Shown here: piece after piece, positions 47,111 to 58,002 of the stretch | How the letters are laid out: every line of letters starts with the position of its first letter | Position numbering within the stretch: position 1 is the stretch's first letter | From: Cryptomeria japonica | Lineage: Eukaryota; Streptophyta; Pinopsida; Cupressales; Cupressaceae | Reading direction: 5' to 3' | Assembly: GCF_030272615.1 (NCBI RefSeq) | Contig: NC_081408.1 | Location: 616,838,476 to 616,902,475, forward strand | DNA: 64,000 nucleotides | Notes under the pieces: model-generated | Told to the model about the DNA's origin: nothing | The model's input: the letters and a program-made list of their open reading frames with translations, nothing else | Databases searched by the model: none | Program-made: the position numbers and the translations under genes

Positions 47111-48222
47111 TGTTGGAATCAAGGGACACTAAGAGGGGGTTTGAATTAGTGTTCTAAAATTTTTAACATTCTTAATCTATCCTTTAAACCACTTCAATGT
47201 AAATTAAAAAAAGTAGAGTGTGGAAACACAAAGCAAATGACCACAACACCATAACACCATGATTTTTACATGGAAACCCGATTAAGGGAAAAAAACACGG
47301 TGGGATTGAGACCCACAATATTGATATACCTTGTTAGAAGTATAATAATATTACATGAAGGGTATGCACATTCATTCAGGCACACTGCCTAAAGCTCACT
47401 GCTCAAATTACAATAAGGGCTACAACCCCAGAAGGCTCACTTTCTTACAAATGATTAATATAGTAATTAGAATATCTGAATTGATAAATAGCATCTACAA
47501 ATGCCAAAAGAAGTTTTGGTTAAGCACAAAATACTTTGTTCTACAACATTTCTTTGTTATGATATTTTGTTGAATTCCGGAGCACAAATCCCTCAACCAT
47601 TGACAATATCTCGTACACACTTCACACATCTCTACTAATATTAAAAATGATCAAATAAATCAGTCTAATATATTCACAAAATCAATTTAGGTATTCAACC
47701 TGTCGGCCCAAAAATGCATAACACACAAATAAAACGTGTTACTCAAGTTGGTTCAATCCAATCCAAAACAACCATGCAGACAAAAAAAAATTGTCCACAT
47801 GCTTTCCACATGTTGGCTCACTAACATTGAACATACAAACATTTACCAATATCCATCTATAAGGTCTGCATAATAAAACTCCACATGTTACTACTGCCAA
47901 TGAACATTGTTCTACCAGAAAACCTGTCTACCGGATCTTCCAATTTACACAAGACCCAACACTGGAGGCCATAAACCTAGAATAAGGTATTTTACACATC
48001 CACAATGCTTCACCAAGATCCACAAAACCAAATACTCAACACAAATGATCTGCCAACCAAATTACTGTACACTTTGTCGGATGTCATGTTATTCTCATTG
48101 GACCTCATCGGACCTCAATCAATCTTCCGGTATGAATGAATCATGAACTACGGATTGGATATCTAACATTAGTTGCCATCAATGACGACATCTGAGCAAC
48201 AATGCAATGTCTCTTGCCAACA
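47111..48222 (-). repeat. LTR of copia 3
   Basis: 1,112 bases. On the minus strand it begins TGTTGGCAAGAGACATTG and ends CCCTTGATTCCAACA. Confidence 0.82.
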
Positions 48223-48237
48223 ATCTCCCCCTTTGGC
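48223..48237 (-). other. Polypurine tract of copia 3
   Basis: On the minus strand CCAAAGGGGGAGAT lies directly before the LTR start, identical in type to copia 1. Confidence 0.85.
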
Positions 48238-48530
48238 ATTGATAGAAACACTTAGTGAAAAATGACTAAGTGTCTGATCAAAAGCAAAATATATGCACTG
48301 CAACAAGAATCTAACTGCCAGACTCCAAGAATCAGAAACTTTGGCCCCTAAGATCAATATTTTTCATTTCCTATACAATCCCCCTTTGACATCAATGGCA
48401 AAGGTAGGGTTTTGGAAATAAAAAATTCAAGCCAAAAATGATATTTACATATGTAAAAACAATCCTTACATACTTATAAAAAATTGAAGATGTCTGTGTA
48501 AGAATTCTTAAAAGAATTTACGTGGCTATC

Positions 48531-48884
48531 CTAGCCCTTCTTAAGGCATTCCAAAATTGTTATAAGCCCGTTGAATAGGTATGCAAGTGCCTTTATTGAC
48601 TTGAGATCTATTGGCTCCTTAGATTTCATGGCACTTTGGGCATCTTGAAGAGAACTAAGCATGACATCCAACTTGGGAGTAATGTGGCTCCTAAGTTCAT
48701 AGACTCTACCAATTATTTTTCCTTTTTCCTGACTCAAACTCTTGATTTTCTCAAGTAAAGATATTACTTGGTCTTCGTGACTGCTCATGGAAACTGATAA
48801 GGGATGAAATGATTGAGACATATAGGAAAGTTGATCCTCATTCTTTTTAGCCTTTTTCTCTATGTCCATAGTGAATTTAGACAA
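48531..48884 (-). CDS. C-terminal part of copia 3 extra ORF
   Basis: 117 codons, helical and charged (EKIKSLSQEKGKIIGRVYEL, MLSSLQDAQSAM), ending ILECLKKG about 310 bases before the LTR. The position and character match the C-terminal end of the extra ORF of copia 1 (which ends about 295 bases before its LTR), so both elements probably carried a related extra frame. Its 5' part is lost at the truncation. Confidence 0.45.
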   Translation of the reverse strand: MSKFTMDIEKKAKKNEDQLSYMSQSFHPLSVSMSSHEDQVISLLEKIKSLSQEKGKIIGRVYELRSHITPKLDVMLSSLQDAQSAMKSKEPIDLKSIKALAYLFNGLITILECLKKG

Positions 48885-48978
48885 TGATAAGCATGATTTT
48901 GTGAACTGGAAAATTGGAGCTTAGCAAATTCACCACATGGATGCAAGAAATCACTAAGTCAATTTTATCTTGGAGGAA

Positions 48979-49993
48979 TTTACATTCAAAAGAGGGGATG
49001 AATCTACTAGATCCAATCCTAAACGATACAAGGACTAAATACTAAGTAGATGTGTTGTGTTTGGAATGTGTTTGACCCTCTTTTGTAAGCTGACTAATTG
49101 AATTAAGAAAACAATGAGCTACAGATTCAAGATTTCACCGTGCACCTAGATCTAAGAAGTTTGAGATGATTCGGAGCTTCTCTATGAGATCTGCCAAAAG
49201 TTGTAGGGACCGTGTGTTTGGACCAAGTCGCCCCACTCTTGGTCCTCCAAAATTTTCATGTGTCAAAAAGGGTTTCTCCAGCTCCACAAATAAAGCTTAA
49301 CTCCACAAGAATATCTATGCACCTACTTCCTACACACAAAAGGAAAGAGAAATGTGTTGGGATTAAGGAATTAACCAAGTGGTTGAAATAATATAATTGA
49401 AATGACTGAAAGTAGAAATCCTCCTCTTTGAGGGGATTTTGAATTGACTGAAAATGAAATGCTTATACTTGTGAAATTTCATGAATTAGAAAGATGATTT
49501 CCTCTTCAATGCTTGAAATCTTGACTCTATTTCTGCTCCAAATCTTGAAGGAAGACAAAAAATTCTCAAATCCTCTTGAATTATTGAATGCTTGATCTCT
49601 TGAGTGCTCGGATGCTTGATAATGAATGTGTGTTTCATGATAGATCCTCAAATGAGAGGGGAAATCCTTCTTATATACTTGCCCATAGGATTAATTCATT
49701 AATTTTCTGACATGAGCTAACATAGAGGGGTTTTCTCACTTCAAATTTGAGATAGGTTAGGGGGAGGGTCCCAAGGATAGGTCCCCATTAAGGGAGACCA
49801 ATGCGCTACACCCTAGTCTTGCCCTAATCTGGGGTAGGATCAAGGTGGCAGATAGGTGCATTTCTTAGTTGAATGAATTTTTTGACATGTGTGAGCATAA
49901 TTGGGTTTTTGATCAGTCCAAGGGGCACAAACACTAAGGTGAAGACCCAAATGCAATCGGAAATTGCAAGGGGTGAAATTTTAGGATGCTGCA
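48979..49993 (-). repeat. Gypsy A 3' LTR, truncated
   Basis: Aligns with gypsy B LTR from ACATTCAAAAGAGGGG onward but lacks its first ~100 bases (plus-strand left end). It ends GGATGCTGCA before TTTAGCCCCCACG, the polypurine side. A minus-strand TATATAAG lies at 49,670-49,677. It is a diverged subfamily relative to gypsy B. Confidence 0.75.
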
Positions 49994-50548
49994 TTTAGCC
50001 CCCACGTCAGTAGGAGTATGAGATTACACAAATACTCACGGTAAAGTATAAGGAATTCAGATTGAAAGACTTTCACCACATCAAAGGGGCAAGATTCACT
50101 GAGCCCCCAGTGGACTTTAGGATCTTATGAATTCAATGATAAGGTAAAAGGGAAGATCATGAGAGAGAAAGAGAGAACCATGACTACAACTAGTAAGGTT
50201 CTCTTACTATGAGTCATGAAAAGAAGATACTAAAAATTACAAAGAAAAGACAAAGTTCGCTAAGTAAATTTAAGTATCAAGAGAGAATCATGAGCAGAGT
50301 GTATGCCCCCACATTAAAGTGATTGCACATGGCTTGCTGGGAGTAATTTCTTTAAGGTAGGATACACCCAAAAAAGACAAGAACATAATCAGAATAATTT
50401 AGCCCCCAAGAGAGGATATATCAAAGGATAATGAACACAAAGCACAAAACATGAGGTGGTTTCACCTAACTTTGGATTCAGTATGCTTTTTATGAAAACT
50501 CATGTATATATATGTGTGCATAGAATTGTCCTCATCCCCAAAGAAAGG
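49994..50548 (-). mobile_element. Gypsy A 3' interior, left part
   Basis: Matches the 3' noncoding region of gypsy B (51,794-52,346) in order: TTTAGCCCCC polypurine region, AAGACTTTCACCAC, AGTAAATTTAAGTATCAAGA, TGAACACAAA. It is cut at CCCCAAAGAAAGG by the insertion of gypsy B and continues at 63,545. Confidence 0.82.
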
Positions 50549-51793
50549 TGTAATATGGTGAAAAATGATGAGGGGTATCAAGTGGAAAGCTTTACTCCCC
50601 TCAAAAGAGGGATGAAAGTTTCACAAAGGATTCCCTTCCATTTTTCACACATTACATTCAAAAGAGGGGTTGAATTCACTAGATCCAATCCCCAATGGTA
50701 AGAGATTGAATACTCAGTGAATTGCAGTAAATTGACCCTCTTTTGTAATAGACTAGTTGAATTAAGCAAATTGAGACTAAGTGTAGAAATGGCAAAGAAA
50801 CAATTATATCTTGAGATAGAGATACAAGATGAAACAATGCACCTGGAATTAGCAGTAGAATGTCAAGGCCAAGATTCCCTGCAAATATGAGCAAAAGTTG
50901 CAGGGACCATGTGTAAGTTATACAGTCCTCCGAAAAAATACGTGCACTTAAAAGAGTTTTTTCATCTCTAAAAATGAAGCCTAAGCCTACAATTATAGCC
51001 ACACACCTACAACCTACACGTAGAAAGAGAGGAAAATGTTGTTGGGATTAGGGGTTTGCCTTTAGGTCAAACCCCATTTTGGAATTAACCAAGTGGCTGT
51101 AAAATGTTGCAAATAAATGAAAGAAAGTGTTTAAAGTAAAATCCACCTTAATAAAGGGATGTAATTGAAATGTTTATACCTTCATAGATGAATTTTCTTG
51201 AATGGATATGTGAAATAGGATGTCTTGAATGTTGATAGAAATCTCCTCTTCAATGGATGATTCCTTGTCTTTAATACAACCCCTAGCCTTGAAAAGAGAC
51301 TTGAAATTCTCAATGCTTGAATGAATGCTTGTATGTTTGAATTCTTGCACTTCATTTCATCTTATGATCCACTTTATCATCGACTTCATTTATCATCAAC
51401 TTATGCAAATAGGATACTTGCCAATTAGGGGTATTTAGGTAATTTCCTATCTTAGACCGACATAGAGAAACTTTTCGCACTTCACAATTGACAAGCTTAA
51501 TGCAAGGGGGGTCAAAGGGGGCCCAAAATAGGGCTAGGACAGGGGCACCATGCCCCTGTCCTAAGAGGATAGGGGTACCACGACCCTGTTCTAGGGGACA
51601 GAGGCGCCACACCCTTATCCTTCCCTGATTTAGGATAGGAAACAACAAAAGGTAGTGTAGTATGATGGAAAATAAAAGTTATTGATGTCTTGAGCATGTT
51701 TTGGGTCTCCGATCAGGCTTAGAGATTCGTCCGCTAATGCAAAGACCCAAATGTGGTCAAAAATTGCAAGGGTCACAATTTTATGATGCTACA
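50549..51793 (-). repeat. 3' LTR of gypsy B
   Basis: 1,245 bases. Compared with the 5' LTR it lacks about 22 bases including the TATA box (near 51,404-51,425: AAATAGGATACTTGCC). It has an expanded hairpin block at 51,535-51,615. Confidence 0.88.
51535..51563. repeat. Perfect 13-bp hairpin in gypsy B LTR
   Basis: TAGGACAGGGGCA, loop CCA, TGCCCCTGTCCTA. Two imperfect related hairpins follow (to about 51,615). The 5' LTR has only a short form near 63,345-63,375. Confidence 0.85.
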
Positions 51794-51810
51794 TTTAGCT
51801 CCCACTTAAT
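51794..51810 (-). other. Polypurine tract of gypsy B
   Basis: On the minus strand AAGTGGGAGCTAAA directly precedes the LTR start TGTAGCATC. Gypsy A has GTGGGGGCTAAA at the same place. Confidence 0.78.
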
Positions 51811-52596
51811 CAGGAGTATAAGCATACACCAATATTATCGGTAAAGTACAAGGAGACATGATTAAAAGACTTTCACCACTTCAAGGAGGAAAGATACAAC
51901 AAGCTCCCAGTGGACTAAGGATCTTATGACTTTGATTGACAAAGTAAAAGGGAAGATCAAGAGGGAGAACCATGACTGCAAGTAGTAAAGTTTCCCTCAC
52001 TATGAGTCATGAAAAGAAGGGATATCAAAAATTACAAAGCAAAGCCCAAGTTCTCCAAGTAAATTTAAGTATCAAGAAGGAAAATATGAGCAGAGTGTAT
52101 GCCCCCATGTTAAAGTGATCGTACATGCCTTATCGGGAGTGATGCCTTTGAGGTAGGATACACCTAAGAGAGAGAAAGAGAGGGAGCATGTTATCACAAT
52201 GATTTAGCCCCCAATAGAGGAATAAACCCAAGGATAATGAACACAAAACACAAATCATGATGTGGCTTCACTTTCCTCGGGTTAGTATGTTGTATGATAA
52301 CTAATGTATATCATCTATATATGCATAGAATAGTCCTCATTCCCCAAAGAAAGGAAACCGCCTTGGAAGAAAGGGAACACATGTGTCTTTTGAGTCAACA
52401 TGAAAGAGACAAAAAGAGATCTCAATGCTTTGCATCATCCTCAAGTAGAGATCACTAGGGACTAAAAATAGAAGAATAGGGATACACATAGAAGAATGGT
52501 CACAAAAGAGAAATAAAGAAGAGAGGTTGAGCATCTATGGTACTAATGCAACTAGTCTAGTACGGCATCCACCTCTTGATCTTGTTGATCATTATT
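51811..52596 (-). other. Gypsy B 3' noncoding region
   Basis: No coding. Carries the site (about 52,346) equivalent to the insertion target in gypsy A. Confidence 0.6.
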
Positions 52597-53940
52597 TCAG
52601 GAAGGTGGGAAACACACCAGAGGAGCGACATCGAGCACAACAGATGGATATATCACATGATCCAAACAAGGACTATGCTCATGTGCTAAGTCACTTTGTT
52701 CGTTTCTAGGAGCTAGGATTAAGGCTTTTGAAAATTTTGCAGATAAATGTTTGTCAACATCAACATATTTATATTCACTATCAGAAGCATTAAGAGTTGT
52801 ATTTCCATCATGAATAACATTTTCACCCATTTCTTCATCAAGATTTATAAAAAGAGGAGCTCTAGAATGAATAGAAGTAAAACCATCACATGTTTTTTGC
52901 AACTTATGATTGGGAGAGTTAGGTTCAACGTCTTGCTTAGGAGAAAATAGAATCACATCAACTATTGGTGTTGTGGGAGATTGAATAGTTTGAGAAACAA
53001 ATTCATGAGCTCTAGCATGATGTTTTCATTGGTGTTCTCTCGCACAACAATTCTGTCTAGTCTCAGTGGAAGGCTGAGAAGACTGAGGTATATTTATTGA
53101 AGCAGGAATGTACTCATCTTTGGTAGTTGGATGGTTAGGTTGAGGTCTTTTAGGTTGGACAAGAGGAGAGGTAGGTCTCTTCTCTCTATAAGAGGAAGGA
53201 GGTGGAACTCCACCATATAAAGGAGGAATGTTTGGTGTAGGAAGGAGACCAGGTCCATCATGAGGAGGAGGTATAGGTCTAACCTTAGGAGGAATATTAT
53301 TTTTCTTCTTAGGAGAAGGCATAGTCTCATCCATAGGAATAGTTTGGGAATCTTCCTTAGGAGGAAGATTGGTTCTATTTGTTAGGGGAAGAACTTCATC
53401 TTCAAGAATGATGGGAATATCAAGTGTTGGATTTATAGGTTAGCTTAAGGATAAAACCATATCTTTCTTTCATTTTTGATAAGATTGAAAGAGAGCATCA
53501 CTTCTTGGTGGAAGAGATCCAAATTGTTGAGGCCAAAAGTAATCAATAGGAACACCTGGGCTTATTTCGATTGGTCGAACTAAGATATGGTTAACAGTTA
53601 TGATTTATCCATTGTGGGGAAATTTCAAACACTTATGGATTGGAGAAGCAATAGCCTTCATGGAAGATAGCCAAGGGTAGCCTAACTTCACATGAAATTG
53701 TTTAGATGAAGGAATGATAACAAAGTTGACATCCATAGATTTAGTATGAACCTCAATAGGAAGTGTGATAGAACCAATAGTAGGACAAGAAAATCCATCA
53801 AATAACTTAAGGACCACATTAGTATCATCATAGATTGGTTGATGCAAATATAAAGTATAAAGATATTCTTCAGTTATGACATTAACCATGCAAGAAGGAT
53901 CAATAAGCACACCACGACAAGGTTTGCCTTGGATCTTCAC
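52597..53940 (-). pseudogene. Gypsy B protease and Pro-rich tail
   Basis: One frame with several in-frame stops. The N-terminal part is a retropepsin-like segment: PCRGVLIDPSCMVNVITEEY (active-site region, here D-P-S where D-S/T-G or D-G-G is usual), then VKLGYPWLSSMKAI and CLKFPHNG, the conserved end. After IEISPGVPIDYFWPQ a Pro-rich tail (KVRPIPPPHDGPGLLP, PPLYGGVPPPSS) and an acidic end replace the expected RT. The frame is shifted relative to gag near 54,027; that could be a mutation or a natural gag-pol shift. Confidence 0.7.
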
Positions 53941-54026
53941 AACTATGTGTAAAGGGCCATCAGGTGCCTTAATGGTCTCACTAGGATCAAATGTGATACA
54001 TGGATCTTTAGGTTTTTCTTGTTTCT

Positions 54027-55337
54027 CTACAAATTAACTATAGTTTGAGCTGGAAAAGTGAAATCAGAGGGAGAGAAAGAAGTGTGTTCAATGTTAATCA
54101 TGTTAGAGGTATGAGAAGGTAAAGGATCAGTTAAAATCTTAAGATTTTGATTAGGAGGAGATACTGATTTGTTTCCCTTATCATTCACACCTTCCACAGA
54201 TATAGTATTATCATCAATTAAGTCTTGAATCTTACATTTTAATGCAAAAAAAAATTCATTATCATGACCAAGTTGACGATGAAATTGATAAATAGAATTT
54301 TTATCAAAGTTAGGTGAAGTTGCCTTAGAGGGGTCAACTGGTTTTATTGGAGGAATTTTGATAACATTTCTTTGTAACAATTAAGACATGATGATATACA
54401 AAGATTCATTCAAAGGAGTAAATTATTTCTCTCTTTTGAAAAATTTAGAAATAGGAGGCACACTTGTTGCAACATTCACATGGTTTTTGTTGACGGTGTC
54501 ATTGAATTTGATGAAGCCTTTGTTTGGTTTTAACTTCACAAATAGATGTTGAGAACTCTCACCCTTATCACTCAAAGCCATAGGAGTAGATTGCTCCATT
54601 TGACTCACAGTCAATTGATAATTGTGAAGTGTTACGCACAACTGCGGAAAGGAAGTAAACTTAGAAAAGAGAAGTTTTTCCCTAATGTCTTTTTGCAAAT
54701 TGGAAATGAAAATTCTTTGAATATCATTATCAAGCACTGGAAAAGAGATTTGAGAACACAAATTCTTGTGTCTACCAATGAAATCAGTCACTTTTTCTTT
54801 AACACCTTGTTTACAATGCATTAAATCAGTCAAAGTGATTTTAGGAGCTATGTTATTTTGAAATTGTTGAATAAAAGCATTTGATAATTGTTAACAAGAA
54901 GTAATAAAATAAGAAGGTAAAGAGAAATACCATTGTAAATCCTTATCTCTTAATGTTCTAGTAAACAACTTGGCAAGCAATCTTTGATCATGAGCAAAGT
55001 CAATACACAAAGTTTGGAATATTTTGACATGTGTTAAAGGATCACCTTTTCCATTGTAGAGTTCCAATTGAGGGACTTCAACATGCTTAGGAGGGACGAC
55101 TCTAACAAAATCAAGAGAAAGTGGGCTCACAACATCAAATGTGGGAACACTAAACTTGGATTGACTCATTGAAGCGATTTGTTGTTGCAATGAAGACACA
55201 ATTTGAGCAAGGTTATTAATGGTTGCTTCGGTTGAAGAATTTATGTTAGACATGTTTGATTGAAAAGGTGGTGTGATGTTATTAAAAGAAGGCATTGATT
55301 GAGAATAAGGTGGTGGGACACTATGGTAATTAGTCAT
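54027..55337 (-). pseudogene. gag: Gypsy B gag
   Basis: One frame from 55,337 to 54,027 with in-frame stops at 54,891, 54,423 and about 54,384, and no indel. Order: Met/Gln/Ser-rich N-terminus (SSLQQQIASMSQSK), retrotransposon Gag core (LELYNGKGDPLTHVKIFQTL, LRDKDLQWYFSLPSYF, TDLMHCKQGVKEKVTDFI, NDIQRIFISNLQKDIREKL), then a degenerate zinc-knuckle region YQFHRQLGHDNEFFFALKCK where most cysteines are lost. Upstream (to about 56,045) similar sequence continues with more stops. Gag would form the particle; this copy cannot. Confidence 0.8.
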
Positions 55338-57179
55338 AGGTCATGATTGAGTAGGGAATGAGACACTAAAAGGAGGAGTAAAATGATTGAATGAATTGCC
55401 CCCTTATGTCATATTGATTGGTTGAGAGACAATAAGAATACTCATTGAAGGCATAGATAAAGATGGAGGATTGAATGAAGAAGAGGGATTTCCCCATGAC
55501 TAATGGTTGTAGGTATGACATTTTGAGTTTAAGTAGCCATGATGTTTGAAGTGAAAGTAGGAATACTAGCCATAGAAGTGCTCAAAGTAATAGAATGATT
55601 GATTTGTGTAGAAGGTTGTGACTAACCTAGGTTCTCAACATAACTCTTCATAGGCATAACATTAGAATCAACAATGTGAGAAATACCACATAATATATCA
55701 ATTCCATTCTTATCACTTTGAATCATGCATTTTAGGCCTTAAATTAATGGAACAACTTCACTATTAGGATATTCTTGGGACATCCATTGTTGGAAATTGT
55801 CAAATTGATTGTCCAATTTTCAAAGTTGATCTATGGAAACTCTAGTCAAAGCTTCTTCTTCATCATGGGAATCATCAATTGGGTAGATAGAGATGTTATT
55901 AGGATGGGAATAATTAGCAATATCCTCATTGTAGAAGTCACTCAAATTAGGCACCATCTCTTCGAGAATTAAACCTTGGGAATCCTTAATTCTAATGCTT
56001 CATCTAACGAGGATAGTATAGGTAGGACTAATAGTTGTAAAATTCATGCACTAGAGAGAAATTTTGAAATGTGAATTTGAATTTTTAATTCTGGGAACAA
56101 AGTTTGCAAGAATGAATAATGCAAAATTCAAGAAAATGATGATTATACAACTTGAACTTTGTGGAAAGAAGAAATGACACAATGTGCAAGAAAGATTTAT
56201 AATTAATAAAAAGAGATTGAAAATTAAAATTAGAGCCAATGGGATCCCACTTAATGTCAAATTTGAAATTGACAAAATTAAGATCTTAAAATTAGGACAG
56301 ATTATAATTAACCACTTAATTTTAAATGTTTCCTTGAAAGTTGCAATATTGAAATTGGGAAGTGTTTTTTATTTAATAGGGATCAAAATTTGACAAAATC
56401 AACCAATTTTCTGGATTTAAGCAACTAAATACAATCATAACAGTCCCCCAAAATTTTGGGAAAAAAGTCAGGGACCGTGTGTAAGTTATGCACGGTCCTC
56501 CCAACTTTTTCAAAAAAAATTCAAGGATGAAAGCTACGTTTATTTGAGAGCTAACCCCAAAAAATTGATTTATTTTACCATCTTTAGATAGGTGAAATTA
56601 AGGTTTGAATTAGGGTTTTGATAAAGATAAGAAATTGAACTGCAATTTTGAAAAAGGTCAAACCTAATGGATAGGGCCACCTTAAATAATATTTAAAAAA
56701 CTGAAATTGGTTGAAATTGATTGAAATTTGCACAAAATCCAATTAAATTTGAAAATTAAGGTTTTAGGACCTAACCACTGAATTTTAAAATTTTGAACTT
56801 TGGGAAAAGGAGGGAAATTGAAATTTTAAATTGCAAGCAGACAAGTCTGAAAACAGTCACAAATATGAAAATTAAATGTAAATCCAATTTTTGCACAAGT
56901 TCAAGTTGATGTTTGAAAATTAGGGTTTTGACAATTAACCATTAAATTTTGTAAATTTAATTTGCAAATTGAACAAGACAATGAAAGAATTGAATTTGAC
57001 AAGAAATGTAATTTTTAGATCTAAGATAATAGATAGCAATTTTTGCAAAATACAAGTTCAATTTCAATTTTAGCAACTAGGGTTTTGAATGAATTAACCT
57101 CTAAGTTTGTGTAAATTGCAAGAAAATGAAATTTGTAAATAAAAAGTATGCAATAATTTTCAATGTAAAGCATGTAAGA
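55338..57179 (-). other. Gypsy B leader and gag 5' part
   Basis: 55,338-56,045 holds further Gag-like but interrupted sequence. 56,050-57,179 is noncoding leader with a perfect 8-bp hairpin, GGACCGTG-11-CACGGTCC, at 56,472-56,498. A variant is also present in the LTRs near 50,903 and 62,697. Confidence 0.55.
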
Positions 57180-57195
57180 CGTCGGGTACACCAAA
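57180..57195 (-). other. Primer-binding site of gypsy B
   Basis: On the minus strand TGGTGTACCCGACGTC, one base after the LTR end. Related to the site of gypsy 1. Confidence 0.7.
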
Positions 57196-57196
57196 A

Positions 57197-57299
57197 TGTA
57201 ATATGGTGAAAAATGATGAGGGAAGATCAAGTGGAAAGATTTACTCCCCTCAACAGAGGGATGAAAGTTTCACAAAGGATTCCTTTCACTTTTTCACAC
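57197..57299 (-). repeat. 5' LTR of gypsy B, end part left of copia 2
   Basis: Aligns with 50,549-50,650 of the other LTR. Cut after TTTTTCACAC by copia 2; continues at 62,429. Confidence 0.9.
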
Positions 57300-57780
57300 T
57301 GTTGGAATTTGCCAAGATCAAGAGGTCAATGAAATGTACAAAATAGAGACATAATATGAGACAAGAATAAACTGTATTCTCATCAATAGAAAATGATTCA
57401 ATAGTTGTTACATACAATGTAGATGAGCCTGCTTATATAGGCAAGGCTAGTGATATGTATGAGCACACAAACATGACATGTGGCTCAATAAGAAACAAGG
57501 GTAGGTAGGAAATAGGTGTGGGTAGGTAGGAGAAATAATATAATATTCCACATGAGGTGGATCACCCACTGAAGGTGGAATTATCACTCCACAATAAGTG
57601 GATATGATAGTGTAATAACAAGATCAACACCATAAGAGGTGGAATTTCTCCTACACACACTATCCCAATGTGGCACAAACACCCAAGTGTCTCATATCCA
57701 AACTATTATGAAATGCATTATCCTAAGTAAACTTAAGTAAGTGTAATAATATCCATGATGAATAATTATTTACACCAACA
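57300..57780 (-). repeat. 3' LTR of copia 2
   Basis: 481 bases, TG...CA, differing from 61,943-62,423 at only three positions. Confidence 0.95.
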
Positions 57781-57794
57781 CCCCCCCTTAAGTG
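57781..57794 (-). other. Polypurine tract of copia 2
   Basis: On the minus strand CACTTAAGGGGGGG runs directly into the LTR start TGTTGGTG. Confidence 0.9.
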
Positions 57795-58002
57795 CAACTT
57801 AGGGGAATGCACTTAAGTCTACAATGCAACTAAGCAATGCAAGATGGGTCCCGGCTATGAGGCCATGTTAGGTACCCATGTACAAATGCAAATGCATGCA
57901 AACCAATGCAATGAAATCTCTCACAAAGTGGGGAAAGAGAGAAAAACCCAATGGGAAAAAACCCTCCCCCAAAAGAGAGATGAAAGCTATACAAGAGAAC
58001 TC
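57795..58002 (-). other. Copia 2 3' untranslated region
   Basis: Short noncoding stretch between the stop codon and the polypurine tract. Confidence 0.6.

Larger units (their letters stand above)
47111..48975 (-). mobile_element. Copia element 3, truncated, minus strand
   Basis: 3' LTR 47,111-48,222, polypurine tract 48,223-48,237, then interior up to about 48,975, where gypsy A LTR sequence takes over. The 5' LTR and most of the interior are missing. The LTR has TGTTGGC/CCAACA ends and GGAAACCCGATTAAGGG-type U5 sequence, as in copia 1. Possible left duplication ATAGT at 47,106-47,110, with no partner visible. Confidence 0.8.
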
